Assembly: GCA_903862805.1 (NCBI GenBank)
Contig: CAIOZP010000650.1
Location: 1 to 7,256, forward strand
DNA length: 7,256 nucleotides
Source: an uncultured Fibrobacterota bacterium
GTDB lineage: Bacteria > Fibrobacterota > Chitinivibrionia > Chitinivibrionales > CAIOZP01
Reading direction: 5' to 3'
The position numbers and the translations under genes are program-made. Below the pieces are notes generated by a model. That model was not told where the DNA came from. It searched no databases and saw only the letters and a program-made list of their open reading frames with translations. Shown one piece after another: positions 1-5,139 of this stretch (its first letter is position 1; the number at the start of each line of letters is the position of its first letter).

Positions 1-16
1 CTTTGGCCTTAATATC

Positions 17-50
17 ACAAAAGGGCCACACTCAAAAAAGTGCAGCCCTT
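17..50 (-). terminator. Intrinsic terminator of the MCP/sensor operon
   Basis: Read on the minus strand, AAGGGC pairs with GCCCTT (plus-strand 45-50 with 21-26). A 2x2 internal mismatch (43-44 against 27-28) follows, then a second 4-bp stem (39-42 with 29-32) closes a 6-base loop at 33-38. The minus strand continues into TTTTGTG, a short U-tract. The structure starts 27 bases after the stop codon of the 194-residue sensor gene, which is where an operon terminator would sit. On the plus strand the structure lacks a T-run, so it is directional. Confidence 0.75.
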
Positions 51-76
51 ATCAGATCAAATCGTCGGTTTGCGAC

Positions 77-661
77 TTACCATTCAACAGTATATGTCGA
101 ACTTTCTCCGCCGCGCTTTCTGCCATCATCAGTTGTTGTCACACGGACAAGTGCACCGGCAGGTTTGAATTTGGTTGCGGCAGCTTCGACAATACCACGA
201 TCGAAATCGCAAGGATAAGGATTCTGACAAACCACTTTGACCTTTTTATCACTTACTTTTTCAAAAGTGTAATGCCCGATTCCTTCAAGTAGTTTTCCGG
301 TACCGGGATCAAACATGACCTTACCGTTGATCCGGTGATTCATGTGATAAGCAATATCAATCGAGGAAAGAGCTGTTTCGATTGAATTGACAAACGGCGG
401 CCAATCGGCATTCTCAGGAATCTTTTTCCCTATCGATAAAAGTGTCTGACTTCCGATCTTTGCAGCGATCTCCTTGAACGCATCAAGCCACGCCTGCTGC
501 GGATACCAGGCGTCCGGCTTTGGGTCTGCAATTCCTTTTGAAGCCAGAATCTTCAACGCCATTTCCTTGAATGTAGAAATGGTTGACATTCCCGAGACAA
601 CGGACATGACCGTCTGTCCGTTTACTTCCACTCCCGCTGAAAACGCCACGAACTGTGCCAT
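77..661 (-). CDS. Putative small-molecule sensor protein, V4R/H-NOX-like (194 aa)
   Basis: A soluble 194-residue protein with no signal peptide or membrane segment, so cytoplasmic. The N-terminal half (about 30-110) looks helical, with W52, W59 and an AYHMNHR segment at 104-110. The C-terminal half (about 125-194) has GIGHYTFE at 127-134, then CQNPYPCDFDRG at 145-156, and ends in Tyr-Thr-Val-Glu-Trp. This order (Gly-His-Tyr strand, Asn-Pro-Tyr-Pro-Cys-Asp-Phe-Asp, final aromatic strand) resembles V4R- and H-NOX-fold ligand sensors. That assignment is my inference from pattern; I do not recall a characterised member. C145 and C151 could bind metal or haem, while the last 20 residues have no cysteine. 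The start has an excellent AAGGAGG site on the minus strand (667-673), 5 bases from ATG. The gene is second in an operon behind an MCP, 57 bases downstream of its stop, and ends at a terminator. The likely role is ligand or gas sensing for that chemoreceptor. Confidence 0.85.
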   Translation of the reverse strand: MAQFVAFSAGVEVNGQTVMSVVSGMSTISTFKEMALKILASKGIADPKPDAWYPQQAWLDAFKEIAAKIGSQTLLSIGKKIPENADWPPFVNSIETALSSIDIAYHMNHRINGKVMFDPGTGKLLEGIGHYTFEKVSDKKVKVVCQNPYPCDFDRGIVEAAATKFKPAGALVRVTTTDDGRKRGGESSTYTVEW

Positions 662-718
662 ACAAACCTCCTTGAAAATTGGTTGGTAAACAATCTGATT
701 CTCTTTGATTTATTGAAA

Positions 719-2026
719 TCATCTCGAAACTACATTGCGAAGGATGTTGTAATATTCGTTGAACTGCGAAGATATTTCCGATGTCTTCTGCGCATTTTCG
801 TTCAGGATCATGCTGATGCTCTGACTGATTTCTTTTACACTTTCCACACTTTGGGTAAAGTTTTTCGAGACATTTTCAAGCACTTCCGTACTGTTGCGCA
901 TTTCGCCAATAGTGTTGACCACAAGCGAAATATTTTCGGATATCGAGCTGATGGTTGTATTGTGTTCGTGAATAGCGGTTGCATTGGCCTCAATGATTTT
1001 GTCAACATTGCCGATTGTGTTGTTTATCGTCGTAATTGCGGTTCCGGCTTTCTCGGAGATGTCCTTCATCATTACGATATTCTTCTCAATGTTTGAAAGC
1101 GATGTCTGTGTCTGGCGCGACAAATCTTTGACTTCCGATGCTACAACTGCGAACCCTCTGCCATAATCACCGGCATTGGCAGCTTCAATTGCCGCATTGA
1201 GTGCCAGCAGATTTGTTTTTTCAGCAATGTCGGCAATGGACTCGATTATCGACAATATTTTACCGGTGGTTTCACGCAATTCTGAAATCGTCTGTGCAGT
1301 ATGGGTCGAAACACTTACCGCCGAAGAGGTTTCTAAATGTGCTGTTTCCGAATTTTTGGCAATCTCATTTGTTGAACCAATCAACTCGCTTATTGAAACA
1401 GAAACCGAGCCGGTATTCGTCTGCGACACAACCGTGAATCCCAGAATATTGCTGATATTGTGCATTGCGTCAGCTAATGATCCGTCGGTATTTGTAAGAC
1501 TTTCTGAAATCGAGCTTGCAAAGAAGTTGAACTGCTCAAGTATGGCCAATTGCTCTCCTACTGCCGATTCGATCTGCTGAAAATGTTCAACCAATGAATT
1601 GACTCCGGTACTATCGATACATTTCAACGGTGAAAAGAAATTGCGGATGATCTCGCTTACATCTTTTTTGTCGGGCGCATTTATCTCGTCCTCTGAAGGC
1701 GGAAAGTTTTTCGCACTGACAATTTCGCGAATCTGCTTTAGTGGGACATACACCGTCATATATAGGTAGTACGGAAAAGAGCCAAGCGCCGCGAGTTCGA
1801 GAATGGTAAGTATTACAGATGAAATCCATGTCGGACGAATACAGCCGGAAAGAAAGAACAGCACAGAAATGCAGGTGACATACAGGATAAACGCAATGCT
1901 GAGTTTCAAAATCAGTCTGGATCGGACATACTTTTTTAGAGCAAATACGGCAAGCGAATCTATCACAATCCAGAAAACAATGACAAGCAATATTGAAAGC
2001 AGCATAGATTCCCCTTTGTCGATCAT
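719..2026 (-). CDS. Methyl-accepting chemotaxis protein without a large ligand-binding domain
   Basis: A membrane chemoreceptor of up to 435 residues. Three hydrophobic segments (about 9-30, 41-61, 68-94) lie at the N-terminus with only short connecting loops, so there is no periplasmic sensor domain. A PLKQI segment at 95-99 and [13 protein letters not shown] at 122-134 could be a degenerate HAMP linker. The rest is the long coiled-coil signalling domain. Its hairpin tip, about 262-300, contains [18 protein letters not shown] and [15 protein letters not shown], the conserved contact region for CheA/CheW in this family. The C-terminus ends Asn-Val-Val-Ser-Arg, with no CheR/CheB-tethering pentapeptide. 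The start is uncertain. ATG at 2026 has AGGA 7 bases upstream, but that sequence may belong to a -10 box. ATG at 2005 (428 aa) has AAAGGGG 5 bases upstream, starts directly with the first membrane segment, and may be the real start. It is the first gene of an operon with the 194-residue sensor protein. Confidence 0.95.
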   Translation of the reverse strand: MIDKGESMLLSILLVIVFWIVIDSLAVFALKKYVRSRLILKLSIAFILYVTCISVLFFLSGCIRPTWISSVILTILELAALGSFPYYLYMTVYVPLKQIREIVSAKNFPPSEDEINAPDKKDVSEIIRNFFSPLKCIDSTGVNSLVEHFQQIESAVGEQLAILEQFNFFASSISESLTNTDGSLADAMHNISNILGFTVVSQTNTGSVSVSISELIGSTNEIAKNSETAHLETSSAVSVSTHTAQTISELRETTGKILSIIESIADIAEKTNLLALNAAIEAANAGDYGRGFAVVASEVKDLSRQTQTSLSNIEKNIVMMKDISEKAGTAITTINNTIGNVDKIIEANATAIHEHNTTISSISENISLVVNTIGEMRNSTEVLENVSKNFTQSVESVKEISQSISMILNENAQKTSEISSQFNEYYNILRNVVSR

Positions 2027-2032
2027 GGCGGC

Positions 2033-2061
2033 ATCCTATCATCCATTGATGACCAGTGCAA
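2033..2061 (-). promoter_or_regulatory. Candidate sigma-70-type promoter of the MCP operon
   Basis: On the minus strand, TTGCAC (2061-2056) is followed after exactly 17 bases by TAGGAT (2038-2033). Agreement with TTGACA/TATAAT is 3 of 6 and 4 of 6. Transcription would begin close to 2026, making the ATG there almost leaderless and favouring the downstream ATG at 2005. This is a weak call from consensus matching and spacing only. Confidence 0.35.
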
Positions 2062-2136
2062 CAGTTTAGCGGGGAAGAATCAAGATTTCCGATACCAACG
2101 TCGCATGGATGTTCTTTGGGGGATTTCATGTGTGAG

Positions 2137-2316
2137 CTACGAATGCGTGGGGGATTGCGATGGAGAAATTGATGATGGAGTTAATACCGGTTTGTACAGA
2201 ACAGAAAACTGGCCCACCTTATTGACTGAAGCCCCGATTGTCATGCGATAGACATAAATCCCAGCCATATGGGCGGGAGTATAGTAAGATATAGCTTTGC
2301 TTGAAATATGTCCCAT
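2137..2316 (-). pseudogene. Possible remnant of a type IX-like sorting tail (59 codons)
   Basis: A minus-strand reading frame from ATG at 2316 to TAG at 2139-2137 encodes 59 residues. Its middle part, HMAGIYVYRMTIGASVNK at residues 16-33 followed by a VGQFSVL strand, matches the end of Por/type IX secretion tails. In that pattern an (S/A)-G-(I/V)-Y strand is followed by a turn, a Lys, and a final hydrophobic strand. The intact protein encoded from 2686 ends with a comparable ASGVYVARIY segment. There is a stop codon directly upstream (TAA at 2322-2320), no signal peptide, no convincing ribosome-binding site, and no upstream cargo domain. A broken C-terminal fragment of a lost secreted protein is therefore more likely than a working gene. 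The frame continues about 20 codons past the usual end, consistent with decay. It could also be a chance ORF; the call rests on about 25 residues. Confidence 0.4.
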
Positions 2317-2320
2317 GAAT

Positions 2321-2350
2321 TACCACACGTGGTACCTGTGAATTCCACGT
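2321..2350. repeat. Palindrome TACCAC-AC-GTGGTA with overlapping alternative stem
   Basis: TACCAC (2321-2326) and GTGGTA (2329-2334) form a perfect 6-bp inverted repeat around a 2-base centre. This is too tight for an RNA hairpin but is typical of a dimeric-protein operator. Within it, ACGTGG (2327-2332) is also complementary to CCACGT (2345-2350) across a 12-base loop, which would make an RNA stem directly ahead of the ribosome-binding site at 2356-2364. The two pairings exclude each other. Function is unknown. Confidence 0.4.
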
Positions 2351-2376
2351 AAAACAAAGGAGGTAATCATGGGCCG
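2340..2376 (+). repeat. Imperfect direct repeat, copy 1 (ribosome-binding site plus start codon)
   Basis: The first copy of a module that recurs 90 bases downstream at 2430-2465. The shared elements, in order, are GAA, a TAAAAC box (2350-2355), AGGAGG (2358-2363), a 4-base spacer that differs completely between copies, CATG, one purine, and GCCG. The core from TAAAAC onward agrees at 20 of about 26 positions. Conservation of exactly the translation-initiation elements suggests either duplication of a gene start or selection for initiation. Confidence 0.55.
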
Positions 2377-2401
2377 TGTCCAGCCTCTGATGGAATCATA
2401 A
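2369..2401 (+). CDS. Mini-ORF 1 (10 codons), possible leader peptide or truncated gene start
   Basis: ATG at 2369 opens a 10-codon frame, MGRVQPLMES, ending at TAA 2399-2401. It is preceded by AAAGGAGGT (2356-2364) at ideal spacing, as strong a site as any full gene in this window has. I do not recognise the peptide. It could be a translated leader, the stub of a decayed gene, or chance. An AT-rich stem (ATAATT 2398-2403 with AATTAT 2410-2415, 6-base loop) overlaps its stop codon. The next mini-ORF starts 56 bases further on. Confidence 0.3.
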   Translation: MGRVQPLMES

Positions 2402-2429
2402 TTTGCAATAATTATCTTAATTGGTAGTC

Positions 2430-2465
2430 GAACTTAACCTAAAACGAGGAGGCTCGCATGAGCCG
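2430..2465 (+). repeat. Imperfect direct repeat, copy 2 (ribosome-binding site plus start codon)
   Basis: The second copy of the module at 2340-2376, with TAAAAC at 2440-2445, AGGAGG at 2447-2452, CATG at 2457-2460 and GCCG at 2462-2465. Three short stems overlap one another in and just past this copy: CGAG 2445-2448 with CTCG 2453-2456; GGCTC 2451-2455 with GAGCC 2460-2464, which places the AT of the ATG in its 4-base loop; and GCCGA 2462-2466 with TCGGC 2472-2476. Only some can form at once, so access to the start codon could be structure-dependent. Confidence 0.55.
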
Positions 2466-2493
2466 AAAGTATCGGCGACCATTTACAAACTGA
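2458..2493 (+). CDS. Mini-ORF 2 (11 codons), possible leader peptide or truncated gene start
   Basis: ATG at 2458 opens an 11-codon frame, MSRKYRRPFTN, ending at TGA 2491-2493. GAGGAGG lies at 2446-2452, 5 bases before ATG. The basic Ser-Arg-Lys-x-x-Arg-Arg opening recalls the first residues of some transposase or phage small proteins. Reading past the stop in other frames gave no continuation of such a protein, so a transposase remnant is not supported. No full gene follows within 190 bases; the next is the beta-helix protein at 2686. A role in its regulation is possible but unproven. Confidence 0.3.
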   Translation: MSRKYRRPFTN

Positions 2494-2598
2494 ATCTGCC
2501 TCACCAATAGAAAAATCGTAAGCATTCGGAGAACTTCATCTACCGCTATTCTTAGCAGCATTCATGCATAGTCACCCTGTATCAACTCCTAAACTCCC
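2494..2598. other. Intergenic stretch with nothing recognisable
   Basis: This follows the duplicated mini-ORFs and precedes the candidate promoter of the beta-helix gene. I see no start codon with a plausible ribosome-binding site, no strong hairpin, no tRNA-like fold and no repeat here. Confidence 0.5.
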
Positions 2599-2628
2599 CT
2601 GAAAATCCATTTTGTCGGATATTATATT
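2599..2628 (+). promoter_or_regulatory. Candidate promoter of the beta-helix protein gene
   Basis: CTGAAA (2599-2604) and TATATT (2623-2628) are separated by 18 bases, matching the sigma-70 consensus at 4 of 6 and 5 of 6. The predicted transcript would start near 2635 and have about a 50-base leader before ATG at 2686. The call rests on consensus matching alone. Confidence 0.3.
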
Positions 2629-2685
2629 CACCCCATCGCCCACGTCGGGCTCTTGTTTTCAAATTCACGGAAGGGGTGGATTTAA

Positions 2686-4830
2686 ATGGTTTCAATCAAA
2701 AAAAATGCACTGGTCATTGGTGTTGTAGCGTTACTGAGTCAGGCAAATGCTGCACTGGTTCATTTCGCCACCGATTCGATTCATGCAGACAGTGCGATTG
2801 CCGGAGACACAATTTGTTTTGATCTGACTGCCTGTCACATCGATAGTGGTGTGTCCGTAACTTTTCCGGAGGCGAAGAGAATCTATCTGAAGTCCACATC
2901 CAAAGGCTTGAGCATTTTTTTCGGAATAAACTCGGTGCTGACATTCCCCGACAGCGTGAGTGTCGAATTGAAATCAACAGGCAGCGGTATCAACATCGGT
3001 TACTTCAGAATGGACAAAGGTTCCTCGCTTAAAGTCGGGAACGGTGTGAAGTTTGCCTATGACGATATATATTCTACGTATCTCGATACTAACATGCAGA
3101 TATACTTTGGAAAGGGTGACAGCATAAATGTGTCAGGCATACTGACCGCGCCACTCTCGACACTTACAATCGATTCCTCAAGTATTCTCATAGCAGAAAA
3201 CTTATCGCTCGGCAGCGCATCAACCTTGCGGCTTGCCGCTGGTGATTCAATCTCTGCATTTGCAGCGATAAGTGGAAAAATCATTGCCGCCGGATCGGCA
3301 AAAGATTCGATCGTATTCACCGGAAGCAGTATGCAATTTAATGGAAACGGCACATCTTCCGACAGCGCATCATTTGCATACTGTAAGCTGGTATGTCCGA
3401 TCACCGCGAAGAACTATCCGGCTTTCAGGATTATAAACTCTGATATAAATACGGAACTGATTTCCCAGTCGCATACCGGACTGAATATTTCAAACAGCGT
3501 GTTCAATCGTGCCGGAACAAGTGTAGACAGCGATTCGGGATCTCTGGCTGTATCACATTGCAGATTTGCGCCATTAACCTTTAACAGCGCCGGAGCTGAA
3601 GGTGGTTGTGTTTATGCGCACCAATCGGATATAAATTTGTCGAACTGTGTATTTTCGAAAACAAGCCTCGACGGTGCCGGAACCAATGCTGCAACGGTGT
3701 ATGTAACCTCCAGCACTCTATCAATCGATTCGTCCTCGTTTGACTCGATCAGCATCGCCGGAATTACCGACGGGGCATTTATTTATCTCGATACTACAAC
3801 TGCGACAATCAAAAACTCAACCCTTTCCAATGCTGATTTCAGCTCATCAGGAACCACCGGATCGTTGGTTGCTCACAGATCAAAAATCGATGTTTTCAAC
3901 TGCAAGTTCACAAATACATCTCCTAACAGCAACTCCGATAACATCAATACAAGCGCCGTACTGAATCTGGAAAAGACTTCCGGTAAGATTGTGAATACCG
4001 AAATCAGCAGATTGCGAAACAACAAATTTGGCGACGAAGTTTTTTCTGTCTATCTCAATTACTCAAGCCTTGAATTCACCAATGTGACATTTACCAAAGT
4101 TTCAGATCATTATAGTGACGGTTACAATTACACATACGGCATCGGTATGGTAGGGAAATCGTCGCCGGTGTTCACCAACTGTGTATTGTGGGAAACCGGA
4201 GTAGGCCCGATCGCCGAGATGTCTCCCTTCGATACATCGTCAAGATACACCTTCGTGAATTCGCTCGTTTGTCAGGATTCAATTGATACAATCACAACAA
4301 GTCAAAGAGGGCTTAACACAAGGTCACGTTGCATCTTTGAGAACTGCATCAATAGCGATCCGATGTTTGTCGATACTGCCGCCGATGATTTCTCGCCGGC
4401 CAAAGGATCTCCGCTGATCAACGCAGGATCTGCCGACACTGCGGGTCTTGGCCTGACACCGTTTGATCTTGCCGGAAATCCGCGAATCTTCGCCGGAGAT
4501 CCTGTTTCCGCCAGACGTATAGACATAGGTGCTTATGAATATCAGGGAGTAACACCAATACTAAAGACCGTTTCGATGTTGAAACCCGCATTTTCGGTAT
4601 CTGTGCTGCCGCAGATGATCTCGATCATGGCTAAAGTGAATCCTGCGCTTTCGAGACTTTCGCTGTTCGGTATTGACGGAAAGCGAATTGCATCCATATC
4701 CGGCACAGGTATGTGTGACGGATATTCGCAGTTTCGCCTCAGCCGCTTCGGAATTGCTTCGGGAGTTTACGTGGCGCGGATTTATCAGAACGACGTTCCC
4801 TTGTGGACATCGAAAATCTGTTTGCACTGA
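2686..4830 (+). CDS. Secreted right-handed beta-helix protein with choice-of-anchor module and type IX-like sorting tail
   Basis: A 714-residue exported protein. Residues 1-22 form a signal peptide (basic Lys5-Lys6, hydrophobic core, cleavage after Ala-Asn-Ala). Residues of about 25-240 are beta-rich. From 266 to 501 nine rungs of a parallel beta-helix share a hydrophobic-x-hydrophobic-(S/T/x)-N/D-x-x-F/L pattern, starting at 266, 287, 316, 345, 373, 401, 433, 462 and 494. Most are 28-32 residues apart, with cysteines stacking at 292, 321, 406 and 499. Residues 558-619 (DPMFVD to DIGAYEY) are the module that closes many bacterial beta-helix surface proteins, often named choice-of-anchor Q. 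Residues 621-714 resemble a Por/type IX sorting domain, with FGIDGKRI and SGVYVARI strands. The product is probably exported across the outer membrane and held at, or released from, the surface. Its ligand is unknown; adhesion or polysaccharide binding or cleavage are possibilities, but no catalytic residues stand out. The start is supported by GGAAGGGGTGGA at 2669-2680. Confidence 0.93.
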   Translation: MVSIKKNALVIGVVALLSQANAALVHFATDSIHADSAIAGDTICFDLTACHIDSGVSVTFPEAKRIYLKSTSKGLSIFFGINSVLTFPDSVSVELKSTGSGINIGYFRMDKGSSLKVGNGVKFAYDDIYSTYLDTNMQIYFGKGDSINVSGILTAPLSTLTIDSSSILIAENLSLGSASTLRLAAGDSISAFAAISGKIIAAGSAKDSIVFTGSSMQFNGNGTSSDSASFAYCKLVCPITAKNYPAFRIINSDINTELISQSHTGLNISNSVFNRAGTSVDSDSGSLAVSHCRFAPLTFNSAGAEGGCVYAHQSDINLSNCVFSKTSLDGAGTNAATVYVTSSTLSIDSSSFDSISIAGITDGAFIYLDTTTATIKNSTLSNADFSSSGTTGSLVAHRSKIDVFNCKFTNTSPNSNSDNINTSAVLNLEKTSGKIVNTEISRLRNNKFGDEVFSVYLNYSSLEFTNVTFTKVSDHYSDGYNYTYGIGMVGKSSPVFTNCVLWETGVGPIAEMSPFDTSSRYTFVNSLVCQDSIDTITTSQRGLNTRSRCIFENCINSDPMFVDTAADDFSPAKGSPLINAGSADTAGLGLTPFDLAGNPRIFAGDPVSARRIDIGAYEYQGVTPILKTVSMLKPAFSVSVLPQMISIMAKVNPALSRLSLFGIDGKRIASISGTGMCDGYSQFRLSRFGIASGVYVARIYQNDVPLWTSKICLH

Positions 4831-4850
4831 CTGCTGTAAAAACTGGAGTT

Positions 4851-4897
4851 ATCAATTCCGCATCTTTCGACTTGGATAGATTGATTGCGGAATTGAT
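4851..4897. repeat. 12-bp perfect inverted repeat with 23-base loop downstream of the beta-helix gene
   Basis: ATCAATTCCGCA (4851-4862) is the exact reverse complement of TGCGGAATTGAT (4886-4897). As RNA the stem could grow by one U-G and one U-A pair. It begins 21 bases after the stop codon at 4830. No T-run follows on either strand, so it is not a standard intrinsic terminator. It could be an mRNA-stabilising 3' hairpin, a Rho-associated structure, or a protein-binding or recombination site. No second copy was seen in the window. Confidence 0.6.
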
Positions 4898-5005
4898 GAA
4901 ATCGGTGTTTGAAAGGAAATATCATCCCGATCAATGGCGAGTTTCAGATCCACTATCAGAAAAAGTCTCACAAAAAGCAAAAATCAGATAGGATTTGACG
5001 AAAAG

Positions 5006-5034
5006 TTATGCACAATCGAATTTTTCAATATAAC
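5006..5034 (+). promoter_or_regulatory. Candidate promoter of the P-loop-fold gene
   Basis: TATAAC (5029-5034) matches the -10 consensus at 5 of 6. TTATGC lies 17 bases upstream (5006-5011) and matches the -35 only at 3 of 6. The region is AT-rich. Transcription would start near 5041, giving a leader of about 100 bases before ATG at 5140. This is a weak call. Confidence 0.3.
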
Positions 5035-5057
5035 ATAACTTGAAGGAAGTCATATCA

Positions 5058-5078
5058 ATGCCGGTTGAGGTTCCGTGA
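5058..5078 (+). CDS. Six-codon ORF in the leader of the P-loop-fold gene
   Basis: ATG at 5058 follows GAAGGAAG (5042-5049) by 8 bases and encodes MPVEVP before TGA at 5076-5078. It lies in the probable 5' leader of the gene at 5140. A translated regulatory uORF is possible, but so short a frame can easily arise by chance. Confidence 0.2.
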   Translation: MPVEVP

Positions 5079-5110
5079 AAAGCCCTCTTTCCGGTAAATT
5101 TTCCCCGAAC

Positions 5111-5130
5111 GTGCCACTGGCACAAGGAGG
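5111..5130 (+). promoter_or_regulatory. Palindrome adjoining a strong ribosome-binding site
   Basis: GTGCCA (5111-5116) and TGGCAC (5118-5123) form a perfect inverted repeat around one base. The ribosome-binding site AAGGAGG (5124-5130) begins immediately after it and stands 9 bases before ATG 5140. As DNA this resembles a small operator site. As RNA the loop is too tight unless the inner pairs open. The site clearly fixes the start of the gene at 5140 rather than the GTG at 5143. Confidence 0.5.
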
Positions 5131-5139
5131 TAGGGTCCC

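Noticed and set aside
1611..2129. 172-codon minus-strand frame overlapping the MCP gene
   Set aside because: A shadow of the MCP N-terminal region in another frame, with a Cys/His-rich composition typical of off-frame translation.
2458..2530. IS3-family OrfA remnant starting with mini-ORF 2
   Set aside because: The Arg/Lys-rich first residues are suggestive, but neither the same frame nor a shifted frame continues into a transposase helix-turn-helix, and no terminal inverted repeats or target duplication were seen.
2638..2660. GCCC-loop-GGGC hairpin followed by TCTTGTTTT, terminator-like
   Set aside because: The stem is only 4 bp and lies between the candidate promoter and the ATG of the beta-helix gene, so an intrinsic terminator is implausible.
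4803..4991. 62-codon plus-strand frame overlapping the end of the beta-helix gene
   Set aside because: Starts inside the upstream gene in another frame, has no ribosome-binding site, and the peptide has no recognisable pattern; the intergenic part is better explained by the inverted repeat.
4995..5000. TTGACG as the -35 box for the -10 at 5029-5034
   Set aside because: The spacing would be 28 bases, too long for a sigma-70 promoter; no good -10 lies 16-18 bases downstream of it.
5041..5139. Cyclic-di-GMP or other known riboswitch in the leader of the P-loop-fold gene
   Set aside because: Compared by eye with the GEMM core; the conserved loops are absent. No other known riboswitch consensus was recognised.
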